From: Chloroflexota bacterium
GTDB taxonomy: Bacteria > Chloroflexota > Anaerolineae > Aggregatilineales > Phototrophicaceae
DNA length: 64,000 bases
Direction of reading: 5' to 3'
Assembly: GCA_020161935.1 (NCBI GenBank)
Contig: JAIUNI010000002.1
Location: forward strand, 798,699 to 862,698
A model generated the notes under the pieces. That model was not told the origin of the DNA. It saw nothing but the letters and a program-made list of their open reading frames with translations, and did not search any database. The translations under genes and the position numbers were made by a program. Below are positions 42,816 through 50,868 of this stretch, in pieces. Each line of letters opens with the position of its first letter. The stretch's first letter is position 1.

Positions 42816-42861
42816 TGGATGCCGATTTGCGTGAAATTCTACACTGAGTAATACCTGTTTT

Positions 42862-42909
42862 TGTAGGTACGGGATATATCCCGTCCAACGCTAAAGGAAA
42901 TTCCTTTAG
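42862..42909. repeat. Dispersed palindromic element, copy 3, plus second inverted repeat
   Basis: TGTAGGTA leads into the 14-base palindrome CGGGATATATCCCG (42870-42883) followed by TCC; next to it is CTAAAGGAA / TTCCTTTAG (42891-42909). The first has the arms of the dispersed family, with the left TGTAGG end kept. Confidence 0.75.
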
Positions 42910-42914
42910 TATGT

Positions 42915-43229
42915 CTAGTAACTGTTCTGTGCAGCGCCATGTAAGCGGCTGAACAACTTCACATCATCCCGCGCGAACGGCACATAGGAAGGTTCATCCT
43001 CGCGGTTCGCCTTCAAGCGTACCCAAATATCTGCGGTAGGCAGTACCGAGGGTGAAGGCACGACAAAGCCGCGCATCCCCTGATGATGATCTTCTTTAAT
43101 GACTTCAACCACATCACCCGGATACAGGGGTTCGGGGTCATAACTGGTCGATTGCTTAGACACATAACAGCGGAGGCATAAACTACTGGTCAGAATATGG
43201 TTATTTTTTCCACAAATGGCACAGCGCAT
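42915..43229 (-). CDS. Zinc-ribbon protein with SH3/KOW-like domain
   Basis: 104 residues. A four-Cys zinc ribbon at the N-terminus (Cys3, Cys6, Cys18, Cys21: CAICG and CLRCY) is followed by a beta-barrel-like segment LYPGDVVEVIKEDHHQGMRG, which resembles KOW/SH3 folds used in RNA or ribosome binding. No signal peptide. GAGGAG lies 11 bases before the ATG. Function unknown; a translation or RNA-associated role is possible but not shown. Confidence 0.65.
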   Translation of the reverse strand: MRCAICGKNNHILTSSLCLRCYVSKQSTSYDPEPLYPGDVVEVIKEDHHQGMRGFVVPSPSVLPTADIWVRLKANREDEPSYVPFARDDVKLFSRLHGAAQNSY

Positions 43230-43329
43230 AATCCAGCCTGTCTCCTCAATAACTGTCTACGTTGTGTATTTAAATTAGCATAAGATGAGCTTGTACCGCC
43301 CCCCAGTTTGGAGGGTTTTTGAGTAGGCC

Positions 43330-43401
43330 AGATGGGTAGTCTGTTTTGGGTCATTTCATGGGACTGAATCCCATAGAAACACGCTCTAGAATTACCCATC
43401 T
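43330..43401. other. Nested inverted repeats upstream of ferredoxin gene
   Basis: An outer 9-bp stem (AGATGGGTA 43330-43338 / TACCCATCT 43393-43401) encloses an inner hairpin ATGGGA / TCCCAT (43358-43374). It lies in a 335-base spacer between divergent genes, where no protein gene is seen. It could be a structured RNA or a mobile remnant. Confidence 0.4.
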
Positions 43402-43564
43402 GATTATTTCAATTTAACCGATGTGAAATTTTACTTATCGGATCAAAAAGAAACTCTATCGAATCCGAAAAATAGTTTTGCAAATCCAACAAAAGTTCCA
43501 GACACATCGGTTACAAGAGGTTATAGTTGCAGTATAAGGAAAAAGTCTACAGGAGATTACACTC

Positions 43565-43915
43565 ATGACTCACATTATCACCAGCCTCTGCCTCCGTGAC
43601 GGCGCATGTATGGAAGTTTGCCCGGTTGAATGTATCGTCCCCGGCCAGCCAGAAGCCGAATGGCCGTGGTACTTTATTGACCCCGATACCTGCATCGACT
43701 GCGGTGCTTGCATTCCTGAATGCCCCTTCGAAGCGATCTTCATTGAAGAAGAAGTGCCTTCGGACTTCTCGACCAACGAAGGTCAGGAAAGCATTCCCTT
43801 TGAAACCAAGACCAAGGTCAAGCATGGTGCTGGCGAAGTCCTCGACCTGACCGACGACATCCAGTACAACTATGAATTCTTCGCTTCTGGGCCCGGCTAC
43901 GACGCGCTGAAATAA
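43565..43915 (+). CDS. Seven-iron-type ferredoxin
   Basis: 116 residues with two cluster motifs. The second is a complete C-x2-C-x2-C-x3-CP (Cys43, 46, 49, 53 in CIDCGACIPECP). The first, CLRDGACMEVCPVEC, has Cys9, 15, 19 and 23; the spacing C-x5-C-x3-C-x3-C lacks one Cys of an eight-iron type, so a [3Fe-4S] plus [4Fe-4S] pair is expected. The Thermus-type seven-iron ferredoxins are similar but have two more residues between Cys1 and Cys2. The C-terminal ~50 residues are acidic. It is a low-potential soluble electron carrier; a terminator follows, so it is monocistronic. Confidence 0.9.
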   Translation: MTHIITSLCLRDGACMEVCPVECIVPGQPEAEWPWYFIDPDTCIDCGACIPECPFEAIFIEEEVPSDFSTNEGQESIPFETKTKVKHGAGEVLDLTDDIQYNYEFFASGPGYDALK

Positions 43916-43940
43916 GCAGTATTTAACAGATGCATCTATG

Positions 43941-43967
43941 ATCCCCCTTCATCGGGGGATTTTTATT
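43941..43967 (+). terminator. Terminator after ferredoxin gene
   Basis: 7-bp stem ATCCCCC / GGGGGAT with a 6-base loop and a T-rich tail, 25 bases after the stop. Confidence 0.85.
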
Positions 43968-43991
43968 TCTGGGATCAAATGAGGCAAAGCT

Positions 43992-44285
43992 ATGGTGTTA
44001 TTGTTCGTTTACGGCACGCTGCAAGACCCTGTGGTACAAGAGCGCATCATCGGTCGAGTCGTCATCGGCACACCCGATACGCTGGAAGGATTCTTCAAAT
44101 CACAGATGTCCATGCCGGAAGGCATCTACCCGCTGGTTATCCCTCGTCATGGGCATGAAGTCGCCGGTTTAGTGCTGGAAGTGACGGAGGAGGAACTGCG
44201 CCGAATGGATGTTTACGAAACCACGGCTTACCGGCGGGTGCGCGTTCCACTCCGCAGCGGGCGCGAAAGCTGGGTGTATGCTTAA
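43992..44285 (+). CDS. Gamma-glutamylcyclotransferase-like (AIG2/GGCT) protein
   Basis: 97 residues. The family start LLFVYGTL is at 3-10 and the catalytic Glu position is Glu76 in MDVYETTAYRRV. At 97 residues it is slightly short of the usual ~110-150 but has both key elements. Members cleave gamma-glutamyl-amino acids or related amides. The gene is not in an operon with glutathione genes, so the substrate is open. Cytoplasmic. Confidence 0.85.
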   Translation: MVLLFVYGTLQDPVVQERIIGRVVIGTPDTLEGFFKSQMSMPEGIYPLVIPRHGHEVAGLVLEVTEEELRRMDVYETTAYRRVRVPLRSGRESWVYA

Positions 44286-44515
44286 CAGCGTCTCATCAAG
44301 GGTCGCTGCAAATAGGCTCGCCTACCGTCCCGTAATTTCTATCTTTACAAAATAAGTATTTTATGAGAAGATGTGGGGCGATAGGTTAGGATGCGACCGG
44401 GTTTAAGAATGCAGATTACGCCCTCTGTTCCACATAGCAGTCTGGTGTTCGTGCTCAGTGCCTCGTCTTCTTCCGCTATCAATCGTCTTTTTTGGAAATC
44501 CAACAGGAGAGATTC
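44286..44515. other. Long leader region of the RRM gene
   Basis: 230 bases without ORF between the GGCT-like gene and the RRM gene. Cold-shock and RRM genes often have long 5' leaders; here no definite structure could be assigned. Confidence 0.35.
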
Positions 44516-44818
44516 GTGAACAAGAAGCTATACATTGGCAACCTGCCGTATAGCGCGACGGCAGAAGAAATCCGGGCGCTGTTTGAACAGGTCGGCGAAA
44601 TAACCGACGTTGCGGTGATTAGTGACCGTGAAACCGGTCGTTCGAAGGGTTTCGGTTTTGTCGAAATGGCAACCGAAGACCTCGCTCAGGAAGCCATTCG
44701 TCGCTTCAACGGTTACAGCATGAATAACCGCCCCTTGACGGTTAATGAAGCTCGCCCGCGTGAAGAACGTCCCCCACGCCGTGATGGCGGTGGATACGGC
44801 GACCGTAACCGCTATTAA
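44516..44818 (+). CDS. RRM RNA-binding protein
   Basis: 100 residues from GTG at 44516, which is placed 5 bases after AGGAGA; the longer frame lacks a ribosome-binding site. One RRM with both RNP motifs: KLYIGNLPY (RNP2, about 3-11) and RSKGFGFVEM (RNP1, about 42-51), and a Arg/Gly-rich tail (PREERPPRRDGGGYGDRNRY). This is the glycine-rich bacterial RRM type seen in Cyanobacteria and Chloroflexota, often cold-induced. It likely binds mRNA and alters translation or stability. Confidence 0.92.
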   Translation: MNKKLYIGNLPYSATAEEIRALFEQVGEITDVAVISDRETGRSKGFGFVEMATEDLAQEAIRRFNGYSMNNRPLTVNEARPREERPPRRDGGGYGDRNRY

Positions 44819-44835
44819 TTCTCAATAGCTCACTC

Positions 44836-44863
44836 AAAAGGCGGCCACATGGTCGCCTTTTTT
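44836..44863 (+). terminator. Terminator after RRM gene
   Basis: Stem AAAAGGCGGCC / GGTCGCCTTTT (one bulge) followed by T residues, 17 bases past the stop. Confidence 0.85.
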
Positions 44864-44880
44864 ATTGCCTGTTCATGGCT

Positions 44881-45315
44881 TTACGTCTGCTCGTACACGC
44901 GAATGGGCAGCGCACAGGATTTCAGCCAATACTCGACCACCGGACGCAGCAGTGACCATTCCTCGCGGCTGCCCAACGGCGCGAGGGCGAGGCTCGTCAG
45001 CCCATAGAGTTCATAATCACGGGCAATGGTCATCACGGCGTTTTCAACAAAGCGCATCCGTGTCATCCCCACCGACGACTCGCGCACCACCAAGAACAAC
45101 AAATTCAGCCGTTCTTCGCGCCACAGCCACAACATGCCGGGTTTGATGCGCCCACTGTTACACTGCTTGCGGAAGCTGGCAAAGGCAGCAGGATAGGCAT
45201 CGTAAAGCTGTGTTTCAAATGCGGCGACCTCAACCCTACCCTTGGCGTTAAACCCGAAGGCCAGCGTTTGCGCGGTGGTGGTCAGTGGATCACCGGTCAC
45301 GAATTGAAGGGGCAT
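44881..45315 (-). CDS. Macro-domain-like protein lacking the usual Asn
   Basis: 144 residues. TGDPLTTTAQTLAFGFNAKG, then AFASFRKQCNSGRIKPGMLWLW, matches the start of DarG-type macro domains (a VNTVN-like loop, the F-P-x-x-y-x-x-y-x-x-x-C-x-x-G-x-i-x-P-G element). The catalytic NTVN/N-x-x-N loop is here FGFN, so ADP-ribose hydrolase activity may be lost or changed, leaving a binding role. No DarT-type ADP-ribosyltransferase gene is adjacent. Cytoplasmic. The ribosome-binding site is poor. Confidence 0.65.
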   Translation of the reverse strand: MPLQFVTGDPLTTTAQTLAFGFNAKGRVEVAAFETQLYDAYPAAFASFRKQCNSGRIKPGMLWLWREERLNLLFLVVRESSVGMTRMRFVENAVMTIARDYELYGLTSLALAPLGSREEWSLLRPVVEYWLKSCALPIRVYEQT

Positions 45316-45433
45316 TATAAAAACTCAACCATTCGTTAAATGAGGCTTGATACTTCGTAAAGCTATCCTGTGAATACTTTTAGGAGTGGTACATTAAGTA
45401 CACTATTCAAGCACTACCGAAAAGACCGCCTTG

Positions 45434-47440
45434 ATGTCGGCATTATCAAACCCTCTGGCACTGTTTACGAAGCGCCTTCAGAAACCCAATAGTAACACAC
45501 TGCTTGTCCTTGCCGCCCTACTGGGGTTAACCACGGCCATCGCAATCTGGCTGTTCCGCGAAGGCATCGAGCTTTTTCACCGGCTGTTTACCGGGTACTT
45601 CGCCGAAACCCTGCTGCATCCCGTGATCGGCGCGGTTGCGATTGTCGTCAGCCTCGCGCTGGCAGGGGCAGTCGTCGGCTGGATGATGGAGCGATTTATC
45701 GGCGCAGAACGACATCACGGCGTAGCGGGAATCATCGAGTCCGTGGCGATGACCGGTGGGCGGCTGCGCTATGCGCGTATCCCGTTTAAAGCGGTCGCCT
45801 CGGCGCTTTCACTGGGCGCAGGCGCGTCTGTTGGGCCGGAAGACCCCAGCGTCCAGATTGGTTCCAATATCGGCTCGATGATCGGGCAGCGGCTGCGCCT
45901 GAGCGACGAGCAGATGCGCTTACTGGTGGCGGCGGGTGCTGCTAGCGCGATTGCGGCAGCCTTCAAAGCGCCGATTGCGGGTGTGTTCTTCGCGCTGGAA
46001 GTCATCCTGAACGGCGCATTTGAAACGCGATCATTCGGTGTGGTCGTGCTGTCGGCAGTCGTATCATCCGCGCTCACACAGGCGATTGAACCCGCAGCGG
46101 AAATGGGGCCGTTTAACTACACGCTTGGCAGTATATTAGAAATCCCACTGTTCATCCCATTAGGTCTTATACTCGGTATCATTTCGGCGTTATTTATCCG
46201 TGCCATGTACTGGCAGCATGATTGGTGGCATCACCACATTCATCTGCCACGTCCGGCAAAAACCGCATTAGCAGGTGCGCTGGTCGGGCTTGTGGCGATC
46301 TTCCTGCCACAGATCATGGGAACGGGTCGCGAGACGATGAGCGAAGTGTTGAGCGGCGAGGCTCATTTCGGTTTCCTCCTGCTGCTCATCCTCGGCTTCG
46401 TCAAACTCTTGATGACCACGGTCAGCATGGCAGGCGGCTTTGTGGGGGGTATCTTCGCGCCGACGTTATTTGTGGGAACAATGCTCGGCAGTGCCTACGG
46501 CCAGATCATGCGACTGTTTGTGGGTAACCAGAATGGTAATCCACAGGTCTATGCCATAGCAGGTATGGCAGCCGTGATGGCGGGTGTCGTGCGCTGCCCG
46601 ATCACCGCGATCATGCTGGTGTTCGAACTCACCAACGATTACCGGTTGATTCTGCCGATTATGCTGGCGACAGTGGTTTGCGTATTTATGGCGGAACGAT
46701 TAGCGCCTGACGGCATGTATATAATCGGTTTGAAGCGACAGGGCGTTTATCTACCGCAGGGGCGCGAAGTCGACCTGATGCAGGGTGTCGTGGTGCGCGA
46801 GGTCATGATTCAACCTGCGCCAAATATTCTCGAAACGGCCTCACTGCTCGAACTGCGGGATGCGCTTCGGCAATCCAAACTCAATTCGTTGTGCGTGGTC
46901 AACGAGCAGGGAAAATTGGTTGGCATCGTGACCCTATCGGATTTACAGCGGGCTTACTTGACCGGCTCACAGACGCAACCGACCGTGGGCATGATTTGCT
47001 CACGCAATCCGGCGACGATTGCCCCCGATGCGACGCTGTGGACGGCCATTAAGGTGATGGAAAAGCAGGAGATCGGACGGCTGCCCGTGGTTGACCATAC
47101 GAGCGGTGCGTTGGTCGGGCTGGTCGGGCGGCGCGGGGTGATGCGCGCCTACACCATCGCGATTGAGCGCAAGCTGCAAGACCAGCATACCGCCGAGCAT
47201 ATCCGGTTAAATACGCTCACGGGTGGTCATGTGTTTGAGTTTCACATCGACGGGAACAGCGGTGTCAGCGGCAAACGCATCGCCGATATTCAATGGCCGC
47301 AAGAGAGTGTGGTTGCTGCTATCCACCGGGGGCGGAAGCAAATTGTCCCACACGGCAGCACCGAAATTCAGGCGGGGGATGCACTAACAATCATCGCTGA
47401 ACCCGAACTTGAACCCGAACTCGCAAAACTGCTCAACTGA
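45434..47440 (+). CDS. ClC-type chloride channel/antiporter with CBS pair and TrkA-C domain
   Basis: 668 residues. A ClC membrane domain (about 20-440) has the selectivity motif LGAGASVGPEDPSVQIGSN; the gating Glu is Glu136, but the usual GREGP is GPEDP. Other motifs are GTGRETMSEVLSG and GGFVGGIFAPTLFVG. The C-terminal cytoplasmic part has two CBS domains (about 455-580, MIQPAPNILETASLLELRDAL and SRNPATIAPDATLWTAIKVM) and a TrkA-C/RCK-type domain (about 590-668) ending in HGSTEIQAGDALTIIAEPEL. It moves chloride, by channel or H+ exchange, under nucleotide control. Three-part ClC-CBS-TrkA-C proteins are less common. Confidence 0.9.
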   Translation: MSALSNPLALFTKRLQKPNSNTLLVLAALLGLTTAIAIWLFREGIELFHRLFTGYFAETLLHPVIGAVAIVVSLALAGAVVGWMMERFIGAERHHGVAGIIESVAMTGGRLRYARIPFKAVASALSLGAGASVGPEDPSVQIGSNIGSMIGQRLRLSDEQMRLLVAAGAASAIAAAFKAPIAGVFFALEVILNGAFETRSFGVVVLSAVVSSALTQAIEPAAEMGPFNYTLGSILEIPLFIPLGLILGIISALFIRAMYWQHDWWHHHIHLPRPAKTALAGALVGLVAIFLPQIMGTGRETMSEVLSGEAHFGFLLLLILGFVKLLMTTVSMAGGFVGGIFAPTLFVGTMLGSAYGQIMRLFVGNQNGNPQVYAIAGMAAVMAGVVRCPITAIMLVFELTNDYRLILPIMLATVVCVFMAERLAPDGMYIIGLKRQGVYLPQGREVDLMQGVVVREVMIQPAPNILETASLLELRDALRQSKLNSLCVVNEQGKLVGIVTLSDLQRAYLTGSQTQPTVGMICSRNPATIAPDATLWTAIKVMEKQEIGRLPVVDHTSGALVGLVGRRGVMRAYTIAIERKLQDQHTAEHIRLNTLTGGHVFEFHIDGNSGVSGKRIADIQWPQESVVAAIHRGRKQIVPHGSTEIQAGDALTIIAEPELEPELAKLLN

Positions 47441-47454
47441 CAACAGGAATCAAA

Positions 47455-47474
47455 AGGGCGGTGTGACCCGCCCT
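47455..47474 (-). terminator. Terminator of the translation cluster (after rplA)
   Basis: 7-bp stem AGGGCGG / CCGCCCT with a 6-base loop; on the minus strand it is followed by TTTT, 25 bases past the rplA stop. It may serve the convergent ClC gene too. Confidence 0.65.
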
Positions 47475-47499
47475 GATTATTATCTCAGCCGTAGACTGA

Positions 47500-48204
47500 T
47501 TACGCCGACTGTCCGCCGACTTCAACCTTGATGCCGGGGCCCATCGTCGAAGTAACAACGAGGCGCTTGATGAAGGTGCCTTTCACCGCAGCCGGACGTT
47601 GACGCTGAACGGCATCGAGAATGGCTTGCGCGTTCTCGGCGATCTTGTCAGCATCGAAGCTGGCCTTGCCAACGGGAACATGCAGGTTACCAGTCTTATC
47701 GTTACGGAACTCGACACGACCAGCCTTCAGTTCGTTAAGCGCGTTTTCCAGACCATCAGACTGCACAACCGTACCGGCCTTGGGGTTCGGCATCAAACCG
47801 CGCGGGCCGAGGATCTTCGCGACGCGACCGATCTTCGCCATCATCGAGGGAACGGCAATCGCAGCGTCAAAGTCCGTCCAGCCTTCGTTCTGGATGCGCG
47901 CAATCGCGGCTTCATCACCGATGATGTCCGCACCGGCGGCTTCAGCCTTACGAATATCATCCGCGTTCTCAACAAACACGATGACGCGAACGGTCTTACC
48001 CAAGCCGTTGGGCAGCAAGACGGTGCTGCGAACCTGTTGATCGCTGTGGCGTGGGTCGATGCCGAGGCGAAAGTGCATTTCGATGGTTTCATCGAACTTC
48101 GCCGTAGCAGCCTTCTTCGCCAAGCCCACCGCTTCCGCCAGTGTGTACAGCTTGTCGGCCTCAATATCCTTCAATGCGTTCTGGTAGCGTTTTCCGTATC
48201 CCAT
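47500..48204 (-). CDS. rplA: 50S ribosomal protein L1
   Basis: 234 residues from the ATG at 48204, which follows AGGAG by 8 bases; the longer frame is not needed. Conserved L1 elements include MGYGKRYQNALKDI, FDETIEMHFRLGIDPRHSDQ, KILGPRGLMPNPKAGTV and GRVEFRNDKTGNLHVPVGK, plus GTFIKRLVVTSTMGPGIKV. It is the last gene of the minus-strand translation cluster; rplJ and rplL do not follow, unlike in many genomes. As in other bacteria L1 may repress its own mRNA, but no target site was checked. Confidence 0.97.
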   Translation of the reverse strand: MGYGKRYQNALKDIEADKLYTLAEAVGLAKKAATAKFDETIEMHFRLGIDPRHSDQQVRSTVLLPNGLGKTVRVIVFVENADDIRKAEAAGADIIGDEAAIARIQNEGWTDFDAAIAVPSMMAKIGRVAKILGPRGLMPNPKAGTVVQSDGLENALNELKAGRVEFRNDKTGNLHVPVGKASFDADKIAENAQAILDAVQRQRPAAVKGTFIKRLVVTSTMGPGIKVEVGGQSA

Positions 48205-48309
48205 GTTCTTGATCTCCTGTGGTTCGAGTGGGCGCTGAATGCACCCTCCCACTAACTAAACGATGCAAAACAGTCCGGCAAACATTTACCGGGCTGCTTG
48301 TTGCTAAAA

Positions 48310-48735
48310 CTAGTCTTTGACTTCCACGCCCATGTTCAGGGCCGTGCCTTCGAGCTGGCGCACAATCGCGTCCGTATCCTTGGTGTTCATGTCAGCACGC
48401 TTGATGTCGGCGATTTCACGCAACTGCTTGCGGGTGATCGTGCCAACCTTAATAGTGTTGGGGTTGGTCGAACCCTTCTCGATGCCAGCGGCCTTCTTGA
48501 TGAGGAACGAAGTCGGCGGGCTTTTGAGAATGAACTTGAACGAACCGTCACTGAACACGGTGATTTCTGCCGGAACAATTTCGCCCATGCGTGCGCTGGT
48601 GCGAGCATTGTATTCCTTGCAGAAGGCCATCAAGTTAATACCGTGCTGGGCCAGAGCCGGACCAATCGGGGGAGCAGGGTTCGCTTTACCCGCCGAGATC
48701 GCCAGCGTTACGATTGCTTTGACTTTCTTTGCCAT
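48310..48735 (-). CDS. rplK: 50S ribosomal protein L11
   Basis: 141 residues of normal length. Typical features are [40 protein letters not shown], the [15 protein letters not shown] and the C-terminal [26 protein letters not shown] precedes the ATG. It binds 23S rRNA at the GTPase centre. It lies between nusG and rplA on the minus strand; a terminator-like hairpin separates it from nusG. Confidence 0.97.
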   Translation of the reverse strand: MAKKVKAIVTLAISAGKANPAPPIGPALAQHGINLMAFCKEYNARTSARMGEIVPAEITVFSDGSFKFILKSPPTSFLIKKAAGIEKGSTNPNTIKVGTITRKQLREIADIKRADMNTKDTDAIVRQLEGTALNMGVEVKD

Positions 48736-48892
48736 TGTGTCCTCGCTTTACGTTGCAGCCTACAAAACTTTACTTCGATTAGGATTTCAGTTTACGAGAA
48801 GTTATCACGCAGGGGCTGTTTACTTGACCGGAGACGAAGCTCGTATCTGCACGTCGCATTAAATAGATAGGATGATTATAGAGAAAGTGGGG

Positions 48893-48925
48893 TGAAAAAA
48901 ACAGGGACAAGTCTGTGCTTGCCCC
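48893..48925 (-). terminator. Attenuator/terminator between nusG and rplK
   Basis: On the minus strand: GGGGCAAG, 6-base loop, CTTGTCCC (one mismatch), then seven T's, 31 bases past the nusG stop. It could reduce read-through into rplK. Confidence 0.65.
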
Positions 48926-48955
48926 CGACCTATTCCATAGACGTAGCAACCGGGA

Positions 48956-49624
48956 TTAAACTTTCTCGACCTCAAGAAAGTCCAGTTCAACCGGGGTATC
49001 ACGCCCGAAGAAGTTCACCATGACGCGCACCTTCGACTTTTCGGCTTCCATCGCGGCGACGGTGCCGATGAAGTCGTTGAACGGTCCGTCGATAATACGG
49101 ACACGTTCGCCCACGCGGAACTTCGGCACAAAATGCGGGCCGGAGGTTTCCATGCGGTCGATGATCGCCTTGACTTCTTCAGGGCGAAGCGGCGTGGGGT
49201 CGTTGCCCATGCCGACAAAGCCCGTCACGCCGGGGGTATTACGGACGACGTACCATGAGTCTTCGTCCATCTTCATTTCAACCAGAATGTAACCGGGGAA
49301 TACACGGCGTTCAACCGTACGGCGCTTGCCTTCTTTGACTTCGATTTCTTCCTGTGTCGGCACAATCACGTCAAAGATTTTGTCGCGCATCCCCATGGTT
49401 TCGATACGCTGTTCAATCGAGAAGCGCACCTTATTTTCATAACCGGAGTAGCAGTGAACAACATACCACTGGCGGCTGTTGTCGGTGTTCGCTAATGGGG
49501 CATCCAAAAGCGGTGGAAGGCTGTCGCCCTCATCGCTGTTCGTTTTGCTCGGCTTGGTATCTAAATAGATCGGTTCAGAATCGTAATCCTGATCCTGATC
49601 TTCTTTTTCGTCGTCGTCGTACAT
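48956..49624 (-). CDS. nusG: Transcription termination/antitermination factor NusG
   Basis: 222 residues from the ATG at 49624, preceded by AAGGAAA; a GTG at 49642 is an alternative. An acidic N-terminal extension of ~45 residues (DDDEKEDQDQDYDSEP) precedes the NGN domain (QWYVVHCYSGYENKV, VFPGYILVEMKMDEDSWYVVR) and a KOW domain (FRVGERVRIIDGPFNDFIGTV). It binds RNA polymerase, couples transcription to translation and acts with Rho or S10. Position downstream of secE is conserved in bacteria. Confidence 0.96.
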   Translation of the reverse strand: MYDDDEKEDQDQDYDSEPIYLDTKPSKTNSDEGDSLPPLLDAPLANTDNSRQWYVVHCYSGYENKVRFSIEQRIETMGMRDKIFDVIVPTQEEIEVKEGKRRTVERRVFPGYILVEMKMDEDSWYVVRNTPGVTGFVGMGNDPTPLRPEEVKAIIDRMETSGPHFVPKFRVGERVRIIDGPFNDFIGTVAAMEAEKSKVRVMVNFFGRDTPVELDFLEVEKV

Positions 49625-49672
49625 GACGGCTGTTTCCTTCACACTAATTCATCAGACAATGGGTACGGTCAA

Positions 49673-50167
49673 TTAAAACAGCCGCGAACCCCGATTGGCA
49701 GTTCGCAGGTAAACGGCGAACCCGATAATCGCCAGCGCCAGAATGACACCGAACACAATCGGCGAACTCAAACCGGCGGCGATGATGGCATTAAACAGCA
49801 AACTCAGCGCACCCAAAACGAGTGAGGCGATGATGGTGACAACGAGGACGATGATCGCGAGACGCTGGGTTTCTTCGCGGGTGGGCCAAACCACTTTCTG
49901 CAATTCGGAGCGCACGCCTTCCCAGTATTCCGCTAGGCTGCGGAAGGGCGACGTTACGGTCGCGACGACACCCGATTCAGACTTTTCTTCCTGAATTTCT
50001 TGGGCGCGGCGGCCGGGTGTGGCACGACCCTTCGGCGCGGTGATACCCCGGTTTGAAGATGTAGCGAGGCCAGTTTCTTCGTCGCCTTCTTCAACATCAT
50101 CAATTTCGTCTTCGAGTTCTTCCACGTCGTCCGCGATCAAATTGCTCTGTTTATTCTTGGCAGACAT
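49673..50167 (-). CDS. secE: Preprotein translocase subunit SecE with long N-terminus
   Basis: 164 residues. The last ~90 are SecE-like: YWEGVRSELQKVVWPTREE (the conserved amphipathic helix) and a membrane helix, followed by a second hydrophobic segment that is unusual for the short form of SecE. The first ~75 residues are acidic and disordered (DDVEELEDEIDDVEEGDEE). It clamps SecY in the Sec translocon. It lies 48 bases upstream of nusG, the classic secE-nusG order. Confidence 0.93.
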   Translation of the reverse strand: MSAKNKQSNLIADDVEELEDEIDDVEEGDEETGLATSSNRGITAPKGRATPGRRAQEIQEEKSESGVVATVTSPFRSLAEYWEGVRSELQKVVWPTREETQRLAIIVLVVTIIASLVLGALSLLFNAIIAAGLSSPIVFGVILALAIIGFAVYLRTANRGSRLF

Positions 50168-50210
50168 GCCTTATGTCCTTAACTCAGTCTTTAAATCAAT
50201 TCCATTATAA

Positions 50211-50233
50211 GGCGGTTTTACGTCCGCCCCTAC
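50211..50233. repeat. Dispersed palindromic element, degenerate copy
   Basis: GGCGG, 8-base spacer, CCGCC, then CCTAC. It has the right arm and CCTAC tail of the family seen at 25486 and 42791, in the spacer upstream of secE. Confidence 0.5.
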
Positions 50234-50300
50234 TATTTTGCATGAACAGGCCGGAATAGCAAGACACCGCCAGCGAGCGACGGTGTCTTGAACAATGAAG

Positions 50301-50373
50301 CAGGGGAGCAAGGAATCGAACCCTGAACCTACGGATTTGGAGGCCGTTGCTCTGCCAATTGAGCTACTCCCCT
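50301..50373 (-). tRNA. tRNA-Trp (anticodon CCA)
   Basis: Cloverleaf on the minus strand: acceptor AGGGGAG / CTCCCCT, D-arm GCTCAATTGGCAGAGC, anticodon loop CTCCAAA giving CCA, T-arm with TTCGATT, discriminator G. One C-T mismatch closes the anticodon stem. CCA is not encoded. Confidence 0.95.
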
Positions 50374-50383
50374 ATAGTTACAC

Positions 50384-50545
50384 CTACTTCGCTTCGCGGT
50401 ACATCACATGCTTGCGGACAAGCGGATCGTACTTCATGAGTTCCAGCCGCGCGGTGTCGTTGCGGCGGTTCTTTTGCGTGTAATACATGTGGCCGCTTTC
50501 GCTGCTCTTCATCTTTACCAGCGTGCGGTTGCCTTTTTTCGCCAT
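50384..50545 (-). CDS. rpmG: 50S ribosomal protein L33
   Basis: 53 residues, [20 protein letters not shown] at the start, then [20 protein letters not shown] and a basic end [10 protein letters not shown]. This is the zinc-independent L33 form: the CxxC pairs are absent. It lies between tRNA-Thr(GGT) and tRNA-Trp, a standard place for rpmG in bacterial translation clusters. Confidence 0.93.
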   Translation of the reverse strand: MAKKGNRTLVKMKSSESGHMYYTQKNRRNDTARLELMKYDPLVRKHVMYREAK

Positions 50546-50573
50546 TACTCAATCACCTTCACTAAAAATACAT

Positions 50574-50645
50574 AGCCTTCAATGGGACTTGAACCCATGA
50601 CCTCCCCCTTACCAAGGGGGTGCTCTACCACTGAGCTATGAAGGC
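50574..50645 (-). tRNA. tRNA-Thr (anticodon GGT)
   Basis: 72-base cloverleaf: acceptor GCCTTCA / TGAAGGC, D-arm GCTCAGTGGTAGAGC, anticodon stem-loop CCCCC-TTGGTAA-GGGGG, T-arm with TTCAAGT. Discriminator T. CCA not encoded. Confidence 0.95.
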
Positions 50646-50675
50646 GCTCGTAGACTGCCATCAGTTCAGTCTAAG

Positions 50676-50758
50676 TGGGCCGAGAAGGACTCGAACCTTC
50701 GAAGGCTTCCGCCAGCGGATTTACAGTCCGCCCCCTTTGCCGCTCGGGACACCGACCC
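50676..50758 (-). tRNA. tRNA-Tyr (anticodon GTA)
   Basis: 83 bases with a long variable arm, typical for tRNA-Tyr. Acceptor GGGTCGG pairs with TCGGCCC with G-T pairs; anticodon loop CTGTAAA (GTA); T-arm with TTCGAGT; discriminator A. Confidence 0.95.
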
Positions 50759-50790
50759 ATATTATGGATTAGTAAATTATCTAATCCTAA

Positions 50791-50865
50791 AGCCGCAGGT
50801 GGGGTTCGAACCCACGAAACCTACCGCTTACAAGGCGGTCGCTCTGCCAACTGAGCTACTGCGGC
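50791..50865 (-). tRNA. tRNA-Thr (anticodon TGT)
   Basis: 75 bases: acceptor GCCGCAG / CTGCGGC, D-arm GCTCAGTTGGCAGAGC, anticodon stem-loop ACCGC-CTTGTAA-GCGGT, T-arm with TTCGAAC. First gene of the tRNA/translation cluster; only 3 bases separate its 5' end from the stop of the upstream HNH gene. Confidence 0.95.
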
Positions 50866-50868
50866 GTA

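Noticed and set aside
47599..48255. Long plus-strand ORFs opposite rplA, rplK and pcrA
   Set aside because: They are antisense shadows of strongly conserved genes.
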